From Bufo bufo (lineage: Eukaryota > Chordata > Amphibia > Anura > Bufonidae), in the NCBI RefSeq assembly GCF_905171765.1, contig NC_053395.1:184592156-184656155 (forward strand): a stretch of 64,000 nucleotides of DNA, given 5' to 3'. This document shows, one piece after another, positions 1 through 11,900 of the stretch. The notes below the pieces were generated by a model. That model was not told the origin of the DNA. It saw only the letters and a list, made by a program, of their open reading frames with translations, and did no database searches. The translations under genes were made by a program, and so were the position numbers. Position 1 is the stretch's first letter. Every line of letters begins with the position of its first letter.

Positions 1-382
1 TGCCGGATCCGTCTTTCCGGTGTCATCCGGAAAAACGGATCCAGCCTTTATTTTTTTTACCTTTTTTTCGGTCTGCGCATTCGCAGACCGGAAGGACTGG
101 TCCGGCATTCTGGTATTTTGAATGCCGTATCGGGCACTAAAAATATTCAGGCAAGTCTTCAGTTTTTTTGGCCGGAGATAAAAGCGTAGCACGCTGCGGT
201 TTTATCTTTTGCCTGATCAGTCAAAAAGACTGAACTGAAGACATCCTGATGCATCCTGAACGGATTGCTCTCCATTCAGAATGCATTAGGATATACCTGA
301 GCAGTTCTTTTCCGGTATACAGCCCCTAGGACGGAACTCAGTGCCGGAAAAGAAAAACGCAAGTGTGAAAGTACCCTAACTT
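1..382. repeat. Palindromic MITE, right part (cut by window edge)
   Basis: Made of short inverted repeats with CCGGA/TCCGG and GGATCCGTCTT arms, ending GCAAGTGTGAAAGTACCCTAA, the look of frog MITEs whose other end reads AGGGTACTTTCACACTTGC. The left end lies outside the window. No coding content. Confidence 0.5.
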
Positions 383-384
383 AA

Positions 385-777
385 AAGGATTTTCCAGGAG
401 TTTTATATTGATGACCTATCCTCTGGAGGTTATCAGTATCTGATCTGTGGGGGTCCGACACCTGGGACCCCTACCAATCAGCTGATTGAGAAGGCATCGG
501 CACTCCTGTGAGAGTGTAGTACATTGTATAGCGGATGTGCTTGGTATGGTAGCTCAGCCCCATTTACTTCAAAGGGACTGAGCTGCGCCTAGGCCACGTG
601 ACCGATAAAAGTGTTGTAATTGGCCTAGGGAAAGCTATGAGAAGTCCTTGGCGCTACTGCCTTCTCAAACAGCTGATCGGTGGGGGTCCCGGGTGTCGGA
701 TTCCAACTCATCAGATACTGATGACCTATCCAGAGAATAGTTCATCAGTATTAAATTCTCGAAAAACCCCTATAAAG
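385..777. repeat. GATGACCTATCC-type dispersed MITE
   Basis: Roughly palindromic. GATGACCTATCC occurs near both ends (411 and 720), with CAGCTGAT..GGTGGGGGTCCC modules between. Related pieces recur at about 5490-5560, 15610-15735 and 46760-46800, so it is a high-copy family here. A 128-residue ORF across it has no protein character. Confidence 0.6.
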
Positions 778-827
778 GTTACCTGGTGTAAGAGCTGTTT
801 AACTAAAACCTATAGAAGTGTCTACAC

Positions 828-974
828 CAGGCATCCTCAAACTGCGGCCCTCCAGCTGTTGCAAAACTTCAACTCCCAGCATGCCCGAACAGCCTACAGG
901 TATCAGCCTACAGCAGGGCATTGCGGGAGTTGTAGTTTTACAACAGCTGGAGGGCCGCAGTTTGAGGATGCCTG
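828..974. repeat. hAT-type MITE, copy 1
   Basis: Near-perfect inverted repeat starting CAGGCATCCTCAAACTGCGG and ending in its complement, around AACTCCCAGCATGCC. Flanks GTCTACAC and CTCTATAT look like a decayed 8-bp duplication. Same family as 48740-48886. Confidence 0.75.
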
Positions 975-984
975 CTCTATATGA

Positions 985-1330
985 TTGTTGCATTTCCTGG
1001 ACTGAAGACTGCTTATCTGACCGAACTTACAGCATCATAATAACATACAAAGTTTCTACCTGAGCGCAGGTCTCAGGAATTATGTGAGTATAGTACAGAA
1101 GACCTGCGGTCTTCTGTAATGAGTCATAAATCATTATGGTCAGAGGTGTTCAGTCTAGGAAATGCAGCCATCACACGGAGTGTGTTTCCAGGACTGAACA
1201 TGCAATGTTAAAGACACTTGACGGTATTTCCCTCTAGAAATAAAGCTCCAGTGCTTCAAGAGGGTAATGTGGTGCAACATGTGGCATACAATGTGTATGA
1301 GGCCTTAGGCTAGTTTCTGACAACTAGAAG
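985..1330. repeat. Fold-back remnant and unassigned sequence
   Basis: GCATTTCCTGGACTGAA at 989 pairs with TTCAGTCTAGGAAATGC at about 1150, so 989-1166 can fold back. The rest to 1330 has nothing I can assign. Confidence 0.4.
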
Positions 1331-1680
1331 GCCATGTGCACACTCAGATTTTTTGGGGCGGAAGATCCACAGCATAATATAGTACCTGATAAGTAAATGA
1401 GATTTGCAAAATCTCATCTAAATGGTGTAGAAATTTTCTACACATTAATTGACCTGCGGTGCGGATTTTGAAATCCGTAGCATCACATTTGTTTGTATGG
1501 ATTTTCAGTGCAGATTTCACCCTTTGCAATGCAAGGGGTGACATCTGGGGCAAATCCATGTCAAAATCTACATGTAGCCCATGTGGATTTTGGTGCAGAA
1601 TTGGCGTGGAAACCCAACAAAATCCACATGAAAATCTATGTGGAAAATCTACATAAACTAAATTGCTTGATACAGTTGCA
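1330..1680. repeat. Dispersed repeat (GATTTTGAAATCC family), copy 1
   Basis: Shares GTGCGGATTTTGAAATCC, a CAGATTTCACCCTTT core and ATGTGGATTTTGGTG with 3661-3910, in the same order. Two copies of one non-coding family flank the first two dynein exons. No terminal duplication was recognised. Confidence 0.6.
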
Positions 1681-1942
1681 ATAATCGGATCCTTTGGTTT
1701 TCTGAACCTAATTTAGATCACAATAGGTTTCTAAAATGCTCTAAGTCCCATTCAGTAGAACCATTAAGTGGTTTTGGGGATGTTAAATTGTGGTTATATT
1801 ACAGCTCCACAAAACTACTACCAGGCTGCATTCAGAAAGCCATATATTAAGCCTTAAAAAAAACGGGATATAATCCTCAATATCAATTTCCAATCCTTTA
1901 TTTGTGTTATTTCTACAATTGGGAAGATGGTATGATTCAATC

Positions 1943-2630
1943 TTAAAGGGAACCTGTCACCTGCAAAACGCATATTAAACCGACCACAGTACCTTACAGT
2001 ATCCCCCAGTGTGTTGCTAATCATGTTTTTCTTTCCTCTTTGTGTTTCTTCATACTTGTTAAAAACGCTGTTTTAATGTCGGTTGGCGCTGTCTCCGAGT
2101 CAGGCTTGAAGTCAAGGGGGCAGCGGCCTCCTTGCTTCAAGTAAAGCTAAGCCCGCCTCTTACCCCTCCTCTCTACAATTAGATGGACATGCTGCCGTGA
2201 AGCCGTGATGGCGCTCTTCTAGCACATGCGCGGTACGCTGCCTGTTACAGCGCAATCCTCACTCACCCGCCTGCATTTTGCTGACTGCGGATGCGCCAGA
2301 CAGTTTGATCGCGCGCGCGCCCGGCCGTCACGCTGTAACAGGCAGCGTACCGCGCATGCGCTAGAAGAGTGTGATCCCGGCAGCATGTCCATCTAATTGT
2401 AGAGGAGGGGTAAGAGGCGGGCTTAGCTTTACTTGAAGCAAGGAGGCCGCTGCCCCCTTGACTTCAAGCCTGACTCGGAGACAGCGCCAACCGACATTAA
2501 AACAGCGTTTTTAACAAGTATGAAGAAACACAAAGAAGAAAGAAAAACATGATTAGCAACACACTGGGGGATACTGTAAGGTACTGTGGTCGGTTTAATA
2601 TGCGTTTTGCAGGTGACAGGTTCCCTTTAA
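1943..2630. repeat. 688-bp TTAA-flanked palindromic element
   Basis: Begins TTAAAGGGAACCTGTCACCT and ends with the complement, AGGTGACAGGTTCCCTTTAA. Arms of over 300 bp match almost base for base (for example the GCGGGCTTAGCTTTACTTGA region) around a GC-rich centre with GCGCGCGCGC. TTAA ends suggest a piggyBac- or Kolobok-mobilised MITE. It ends about 310 bp upstream of the dynein start codon. Confidence 0.85.
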
Positions 2631-2639
2631 TGTGCGTTT

Positions 2640-2941
2640 TGAGGGTTATTTTTGGACTATACCGAATAACTACTCTAAAACTCTATGTACTAGAATGTGA
2701 TGCATAGGAAGCCCCGTCCATGTAAAAGAATATAGCGTTCACCATGCTTGACTAGGGCTTAGAGGCCAACTTGAGTTATTGGGTTACATTAGCAGGGCCG
2801 TGACAAGCATATGGGAATAAAGTTACCTCTGGAGCTGGACAGCAGCAGATTATTCTATAATTCATCTGTACTTACACTGCTTGTTACTCACAGAGTCGGA
2901 GGAGCAGCAGAGGGAGGTCCACGGCTGAGATCAGGAGAATC
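2640..2941 (+). promoter_or_regulatory. Presumed 5' flank and 5' UTR of the dynein gene
   Basis: This stretch lies between the end of a TTAA palindrome (2630) and the proposed start codon at 2942. I see no convincing TATA box. The segment 2890-2941 is purine-rich and runs into exon 1 without an acceptor, so transcription probably starts within it. The assignment follows only from the position of exon 1. Confidence 0.35.
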
Positions 2942-2973
2942 ATGTCATCTGAGTTATCTCATCTCAGAGAGAG
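2942..2973 (+). CDS. Dynein exon 1 (start codon)
   Basis: Starts ATG TCA TCT GAG ([10 protein letters not shown]) with A at -3, and ends in AG before the strong donor GTAAGT at 2974. It leaves two bases that join the first T of exon 2 to make AGT (Ser). That exact phase match, plus the lack of an in-frame ATG in exon 2, is why I chose this start. The alternative is a non-coding exon here with a start elsewhere. Confidence 0.7.
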
Positions 2974-5900
2974 GTAAGTCGAAAATGAGGGATCACTTGT
3001 ATGTAATGGAAATATCAATCTGTTACACTCTTAGAAATGCAAGGAATTAACACATTAATGAGGCCTCTACACTGCAATGCTGCTTTTACAGTCCGTAGGC
3101 TTTTAGATGTTTAGCACTGTTATTTTCTCAGGCATCAATCCTATTATGCCCTTTTCTTTCAGTCCAGGGAGTGAAAATGGACCAGGTGTCCTGCAGCCTG
3201 AGTCACCACTCAGCAACCTGGTCGGGGATGAGCGCATAGATTTTATTAAAGAACTTGCCTTTAAGTCTCTCAAGCTGAAAGCTGAAAAATGGAACCGGTT
3301 TGTATCCTCGGAGGACAACCAAAGGCTGCTGCTGACTTTCTTGGAGTCTGCAGAGCAACAGAAGATTCTGCTGTATACCGGGCCTGGTGGTACACTGCAG
3401 GCTACTGACCAACTGGTAAGTAGATCCTTTCATCATAACATGTAGAGGTAGTTTATAGACTGTATGTGGAGAGAACATATAATATATATTATATATAATA
3501 TAGTGTATATAGATGATATGGAGATATATGGCAGCACACAAAATCAGATGCATTTATGTGGTCTCCTAGTACAGATGTACAAAACACATATCCCTGATGC
3601 CACCAACATGCCAAGAGAAAATGGGAACACCTAGTTCAATATATCAAATAAACTTCCACTTTAAGGTTGCCTGCACACTTTGCTTTTTTCTTCTGTGCAG
3701 AAATTGATCTGTGTGCGAATTTTGAAATCCACAGCATGCCAATTATTTGTGCGATTTTTGGCACAAATTTCACCCTTTTCAGTGGAAGGAGGAAATCTGC
3801 AGCAAAATCGCATCAAATCTGCAACAAAATCCACAAGTAACACATGTGGATTTGGTGTGGAAACGCACATAAATCCACACCGAAATTCGTGTAGATGAAG
3901 GGGTACTTCACTGGGCTGCACAGCCTGCTAATTAGTAACGTCAATAGTAATCTGTACGTTCATAGCATATTTATTAGCACACCCATAATACAAGCACGGT
4001 AATGTCAGATATATGGATGTTTTCCAATTTTATCAATGACACCATTGGACCAAACTTAATTGGAGGCAAATTACATGAAATGTTAAAATTCACTACATTT
4101 TCACACACACACAAAAAAAAAAAACTACAGGCCCAAGCCATATGTTACAGTTAAAAAAAAAAAAAAAACTCCTACCACAAAACCACCAAGATTAAAAGAG
4201 TGTGGTACGCATAAACTTAGTCAGTCTATAGATGCACCAAGTTTATAACAGTGGCACATGCTGTATGATTGATACGGTGCATCAAGCAAGAATTGTAGAC
4301 ACTCAAGCACATTTTTATACTAAAGTCAGTTTGGTGTAGTCAGTCGAGCATTACGTAGGAGCCAATTCTTTTTGGCACATTTATTTAATAATTATATTTA
4401 AAATGAGATTTTACAACAAAAATATGCACCAGATTTTGATGCAAAATAAGCCATAATTCAGGCACAGCCACAATAGTAAATGAAGGCCATTGTGTGCTGA
4501 ATGCATGCACAATCCAGCATCTCCATGTATGTTTGTCTACTTCATTACAAAATTGCAAAAATAGTAATTATGCTTATACTTGAAAATGTACATAATCATA
4601 CACAATTTTGCTAAAAACTCTCCCTTTCCCTCTCCCTACTCACACTCTCTCTTAAACATTCTCTTTTTATAAGTATAAGGGGTGAAGCTTTTAGGCTTGA
4701 CCAGTCAAGTTAACTGTTGCTCATCACTGTATGTGAGGTTTATGTTACCAGCCAAGTTGTCAGAATTTAGAGAAAACTGCTAAATTTGGTATTCTAAGAG
4801 AGTCAGGGAGGGATGCTAGGACTATTCAAGAGCAGACAATTTGATTAAAAACATACAAAAATATACAAAAATATACAAACAATGGGGGTCATTTACTATG
4901 CTGAGATACACCTAAATTAGGTGTATTTCAGGCGCAGATGGCGGTGCAACTAACCGTGTATCTATCTGTGTACTATCTGCGACTTCGCCCAGCTCATGCC
5001 AGTTCTAAAATTGTGGGTGGGGAAGGGGACGGGCCAGCCGGCCTGTTTCATTCACCATTTTCTACACCCCGTTTTTGGTGTAGAAAATGGTCTAAATGTA
5101 AGACAGCTCGGAAGCTGTCTTACATTTAAAACTGGTGATGGATGCGGCAAAGTTATGAAGAGGCCTGCGCCTCTTCATAACTTTGGCGGAACCACCACCA
5201 GCAATGGGCCTTTATTAAGACCGGCCTCTAAAACGGCGGTCTTAATAAATGTGCCCCAGTGTTTTGATGACAGATGTTCTTAAGGGTATAGGAGGATAAA
5301 TGTTAGATTGGTAAGAGTATAATGACTGGAACCTCCGCCAATCACTAGAATGGGAACCACACTTCCTCCAGCCGCATGACCATTGCTCCATTGAAATTCC
5401 TTTTTGGCTCTATTGTGTGGTTGGGAAGGGGTGGGATGTGGCACCAGGGTGCTCCATTCTAGTTATTGGTAAGGTCCCAGTGGTCGGACACCAACTAATT
5501 TTATATTTATCACCTATCCTGTGGACAGTTGATAAGTGTTTTGGAAGGAATACCCCTTTAACTCTAACATTCATAGGATTTTAGGATTCTTACTCAGTAT
5601 TTTATACCACACAGATATCAGTCACATGGAAAATGAAAGTTTTCTGCTTGCTGAAGAAAACACCTAAGAAGATTTTAGCAAGTGATTTTAAAAATGACGT
5701 TGTCCTGAGTGAAGTATCATCCTTGGTCCTCGAACAAATCTCTGCCCTTATAACAGAGGTAGGTCTGATCTGCAAAAAAAGACTCCCTTATCCCTAGATC
5801 GGTTTATATATAAGGTATGTATTTGCCAATGTTAGAATATTATAGCTCAAGCAAGAGACAGTTGCGTTAATCTTCAAATATACTACCAAAATTAGCTCCA

Positions 5901-8900
5901 TTAAGGTTGATGTTCACAATAGTGGATTTGGGAGAGGGAGGGGCACAGCTCATTTACATCTTTGTATAGTATGCAAATAAAAGGAGAAGTCTTTCAGTCG
6001 CAGGTCTGTATATGTGCTTCATATTTTGCACTCACCTATGGTAGCTGTACTGAGGGCTTTGGGGGGATATTATATCTCCTGATGGAGAGCGCCTAATTGG
6101 TGCGAGGAGTCTTATAGGTAAGGCAACGCTCCTCTTGAATTCTGGGAAGAGGGTATGTGAATGAGCTCTTTGCAAGTTCTATCAAGTAGCTATCAATGTT
6201 TGACCTTTTAAACAGGCCTTGAGACATGACTTGGATAATAATTAAGCAAGCATCTCATCTGCAGACAGCTATTTTGAGATGATTGCCCCTCATCAGTGAA
6301 GAGCAGAGAGTACTGGCTCAACTGGGTGAGAAGTCTAGGTCAGGATTCTGGGCGTCCTGAATCTCCCTATGGAGAGTGCTTAATTGGCGTGAGGAGTCTT
6401 ATAGGCCAGGCAGTAGGGATCGACCGATTATCGGTTTTACCAATATTATCAGCCGATATTCAGGATTTTCAAAGTAATCTTCATCTAACCTTGCCGATAT
6501 GCCGATAACATAGAAACATAGAATGTGTCGGAAGATAAGAACCATTTGGCTCATCTAGTCTGCCCAATATACTGAATATTATGAATAGCCCCTATCTTAT
6601 ATGAAGGATGGCCTTATGCCTATCCCATGCTATCCATGCTGTCAGCGTGATCCATGTTCCCTCAGCAGCACAGGGGAGAAGGAAGCAGTGTCTCCCTCTC
6701 CCTGTGCCGCTGCTGCCGCTGCCACCAATGAGAGGAGAAGAGGAGGGGAGGGGCTGTGGCCACTGCGCGACCAATGATGTTAACGCACTCATTCATTCAA
6801 ATTCAGCAGGAGGCAGGAGCTGGCTGCAGAATCATATAGCCGCACCCGACCTCTATGACAAGTAGCTGCGATCTGCGGTAGTTAACCCCTGACGCACCTG
6901 AGGGGTTAACTGCTGCGGATCGCAGCTACCGCTCATAGAGGTCGGGTGCGGCTATCTGATTCTGCAGCCAGCACCCGCCTCCTGCATTTGAAATAATGGG
7001 CGAGTTATCTTCATTGGTGGCACAGTGCGTCCCCCTCAAATCCCAGTGTTAAAAACATTGGTAGCGAAATGCGCCCCCCCACCCAAGCCCCCCAGTATTA
7101 GTCATTTTTGGCAGTGGCCACAGGGTCCCCTCTCCCCTCCTCATTGGTGGTACAGGGGCAGCTTCTGATCGGAGCCCCAGCAGTGTAAGCCTGGGGCTCC
7201 GATTGCTTACCATGGCAGCCAGGACCCTACTGAAGCCCTGGCTGCCATAGTCAACTCCCTGCTGCTGTGTCTACTATGCACAGGGCAGCAGGGAGAGTGT
7301 AAAGTCCTATTCACCCTAATAGAGATCTATCAGGGTGAATAGGACAAGGGTTCTAGCTCCTAAGAGGGCTAATAGTTAGTAAAAAAAAACACTTATAAAT
7401 GAAAAAGAAAGATTTACAAAAAAAAAAGCTGAACGTTCACAATAAACATGTTCATTTTCAGCAGATTTGTGTAGGAATTTTTGTATTTTTTTCAAAAATG
7501 AAAATGCACAGAATATCAGTATAAATAATCGGCTATCGGCCTGAAAGTTCACAGATTATCGGTATCGGCTCTAAAAAAAATCAATATAGGTTGATCCCTA
7601 CCAGGCAGTGCTTCTCTGCAGATGAGGTGCTGGCTTAATTATTATCAAAGTCATGTCTCAAACATTGACTTGTAGGATATCTGCCTTACATCTGGTGGCA
7701 TTAGAGCTAGAGACTGCTAAGACCTTATTTGCGTACTGAAGGTATTTCCTTATACTGAAGGCACATCATTTTTGATTTATCGAGACTGCTGCCAATGGTC
7801 CTGCTCATTTAGTGGTTTGTTTGAACTGGTCTTTACAATCAGTGCTAATAGAAAAAAAATACTGTTTCCTTTCTGATAATGTTATCAGTGGTCGTCAGAC
7901 AATGTTTCAGTTTAAAATACTTTTCTTTTGTGTGGGTGTCAATTAAAATGTGAATTCAGACCCAGACTGTGTTCTTAAATGAGGGAGAACACGGTCCAGG
8001 TCTAAAACGCACTTTAAAGTTAAAAAGAATTTTAAAAAATAACTTTAATCTACAATTTTGCCCGATGACCACTGATGGCAGTGCTGAAAAGGATCCAGTT
8101 TATTTTTTTAATTAATCATATAGAGATATGACACATCTGTGGATAATTGAGACTTGTATACAATGTCACCTACTTTCCCGCAGCTACGGTCCTCTAGATC
8201 CTAAATCCTGGTGGGACTGAATTTTAGCAGAGTTTATTTGTAAATTGCAATATGTTTTATTTATTGAAGCTATATTTATTTCCTGAGAACTCCTTAACAT
8301 GGGCAAAGATAATTTTAAAGGGACCCATTATCACAGCTTGATGTTCATCAATGCCGTGCACGTCCCTCTGTGCCTGGATGGTTAAAAAATCATTGTCAGA
8401 TTATAGGATCATGGTACAATCCGTGGATCAATCACTCCATTGTAACCACGTATCTGTTCACCAAGCGTGAGAACATTTTACAAGTACAGAATTGTTTCAT
8501 CCACACTAATACAATTTTGGTTGAGTGTATTCTATAAGAAATATTAAGGAATATTAATGAAAATCGTGTTAGATCACCTATTATTTAACAAAACAACCTG
8601 AAGAGGCAATCATATGGAGTATGTAAAGCCTAAAACGTAACTTTTAATACATATTACTAATATAAGATATCCCTAAAAATATATGATACGACACAATACA
8701 TAGAAAAATGTAGTAGGAGAAAAATTGGTGCACGGCGGCACCTATGGATAACCAGTTGTCCTACCACAACCCGGAAGGTTCCAAAGCTCCACGATCACAG
8801 GAAGGAAGCTTAATGGGAGATAAAAGCTATCCCTGTGTACAATGACGTGGTGATGACAAAAGGACAGCCTCCTTCCTGGGATCGTGGAGCTTTGGAACCT

Positions 8901-11900
8901 TCCGGGTTGTGGTAGGACAACTGGTTATCTATAGGTGTCGCCGTGCACCAATTTTTTTCCTACTACATTTTCTATGTATTGTGTCGTATCACATATTTTT
9001 AGGGATATCTTATATTAGTAATATGTATTAAAAGTTACGTTTTAGGCTTTACATACTCCATATGATTGCCTCCTCAGGTTGTTTTGAGTGTATTATATGA
9101 ATAATTTCATGATGTTAGGGATCCTTTGAGAATACGTCCTTACAATTGTACTGTATGAGGGAGATGGCATTTGGTAAAGACTAGTTAGGTAAAGAAAGCC
9201 GCTCATGAAAATGGTTTGTAAATACATTTTCTCTGTTTCTATGTCTAATGTCTTCCTTAATTCAATCTGCAATGTGCTTACCAGGTGCTACTGGAAATTA
9301 TTTCAAATCCACTGGTATATAAAGACTGGCCAAAGGATTACTTACGAGATATAAAAAGCCATATTGAGAAGCTGAAATGTAAAATTCTCAACTTGCAAGG
9401 GCTCATATCTGGTAGAACGTTCTTAACACTGCCGGCATATCCTGAGGGCGACAATACCAGCATGTGAGTCGGGTATTCTCTGTTCTGTGTCGAATATTGT
9501 TCTTTAGTTGTAAGTATGTAGGAGTATTTCCACCTGTCAGCAGAGGCTTAGCTAGGCTTTCCCTCAGCGGGGCGAAGATTTAATTTGGCGTTTCCCCAAC
9601 ACGCTACAGTTTAAGTGAAAAATTCATATAAATTACCCTCTACAAAGTGGCTTACCCACAACAGTCAAATCATTAGCGAGATGTACGAGCCACCTCATGG
9701 AATATGCTCTGCTCCTCCATGTGACCGCCTAGTTAGCTGGGCCACTACCTTTCACAGGCCCTCTGCTACATTCATCAACAGCTTTGCCACCCACCCTGCC
9801 AGGACGTGCATTACGGTTAAAGAGAGCAGCCATACCGGTGGTATAACTCAGTCCTGGTGCAATAGTCTCTTAAGGAATTAGCTACTTTCACTTTGAGAGT
9901 TGCTTACAAAACATAATTGGCATCAGGAACCTGGCACCATTTCTATGCCCGCTTATATATTCTCTCTAGGGAAGCTCAGACCAGGTCCTAAGGATGGGTT
10001 CTCACAGGGCACGGGCCACCCTTTTAAGCAGTCCTACACTTTTTATCAATGTATATTAAAACATTACGTTCGTCTGTGCTGAGGACAGAGGTTACATCAT
10101 CTCTCACTGAGTCAACTAACTAAAGTACCCAGTGGCATACATAGAGTGGCCCAACTACAAAGTTCAAAATAGCCACCCCAATGTAATACTAAGAAGAGAA
10201 GGGCTTGGTGTTTGCCTCTCCAAGCCCTTTCTATGACCACTTGGCTAGATTTTCTCACCCTTGTTTACAGGCAATAGTTCCTCTTCAGAGGAGAGTCCTA
10301 ATAAGGTTTTGATGGAAGTGGATGAAATCAACCAGGATTGGGCTACCTTTCTCTAAGGCTAGGACTACACAGCGACATGTTTCGTAGAAAAGTTGCGCAA
10401 CATTTTTTAGAATGATAGTCAATGGTGTCGCGACACAACAGTCGCAAAAAATCCATTCAAGTTGTCTTTTTGTGCGACTGTCGCGTTGAGGTTGCAACAT
10501 GTTGCATGTTGCAGTGCAACAACATTGACTGTCATTGTAAAAATTTTTGCGTGTCATGATTGTCGTATGACACATGTTGCAGTGTAGCCCTAGCCTAAAT
10601 CATATATATGATATGCAAACACCTACTCAATAAAGGGATTTTCTCACAAAGATGACACATTTTATCTGCTCTATTAGGGCAGCTCAGAGATGTAAAGACC
10701 CAGCAGGCTTGCATTACATAGATGCCCATTAATTTGAATGACCATCATACGATGCAACAAGGCCACTGGAGTTAAAATCTAAGGCGAAATGCTGCTTCCC
10801 CAATTCAAGTGGATCCCTATGGATTAGAGAAGCACAGCCCACCAGCTTTTTTGTGGGTTGTCTTTGTGAGGCAGCTCAGTCTTTACATAAAAAATGACTA
10901 TTTACTTTGTGCATAAAGTGAGTATTCGCTATATACATAATAAGTAGTCTTTTTTTATTTTCTTCAGCGTTAGCCGGAATGAGAGGATTTCCCTGCACTC
11001 CATAGAGACAATGATAATCCAGTGGACGCACCAGATAACTGATATACTCAACAGAGACTCTGCTCAGAAAGTTTTACAGGGTGATCATCCTGGGCCATCT
11101 GCTGAGCTGGAGTTCTGGACAATGCGGAAAAAAAATTTGCTCAGTGTTTGCTGTCAGGTAAGAATATAATAACTCCTTATAGTCAAGTGCTTTAAACCTT
11201 ATTATTCTTGTGCTGTAATACAGTGTGTTATTCACTGTTATCAGTCAATCAATATATATTAAAGGGAATCTGTCACCAGCGACCTCCTTATCCAACTGTT
11301 TGCATAGAAACATAGGTGTTGTTCACCTGATTAAAACACAGTTTCATATTTGTTGATCCAAGGCTCCATTCTCGAATTATGATACTTTTAACATGCAAAT
11401 TAGACATTTGATGCAACCATTGTTTTTGTTGAACCCAAGCTCCGTTCCTTTCTGTGGTCAGCCCTTTCCTGGCTGGTATTATTGACATGGCCAGGCAGTG
11501 GCAAAGCAGCCAGAGAGGGGCTGGCCATAGAAATGAGTGGCGCTTGTGTGCAAACAAGAGCAATGGTGACGCCCTGATTGCATTAAGTGCCTAATGTGGA
11601 TATTAAGAAAAAGTATTGGAACTCAGAAATGGAGCTTCAGATCAACTAAAGAAAAACAGCGTTTTAATCAGGTGAACCACAGCTATGTGTCTATGCAAAC
11701 ATTTGGATAGGGAGGTCGCTGGTGACAGATTCCCTTTAAATATTGTCTGCTCTTTAGTGGTCCAGTGGGGAAATAGCATTTGATCAGTCACAGTACAGTG
11801 ATTAAGGGCCCTTTTATGCGGGCTGATGATTGGGAATGGACATTTGTATAAATGTTTGTTCCCCTGATCATTGCCCCGTGTAAACATGCCACTGATCACC

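Larger units (their letters stand above)
6414..7600. mobile_element. hAT-like non-autonomous transposon, 1187 bp
   Basis: Ends TAGGGATCGACCGATTATCGG and complement-like GGTTGATCCCTA, flanked by a perfect 8-bp duplication CCAGGCAG at 6406-6413 and 7601-7608. The interior holds a palindrome at about 6809-6985 and a LINE 3' end. No transposase. Confidence 0.85.

Noticed and set aside
598..1063. 128- and 81-codon ORFs near the left edge
   Set aside because: They cover a palindromic hAT MITE and a dispersed repeat; the two strands give mirror-like peptides.
3177..3415. ATG at 3177 in exon 2 as the start codon
   Set aside because: It is out of the dynein frame; exon 1 with ATG at 2942 joins in the right phase.
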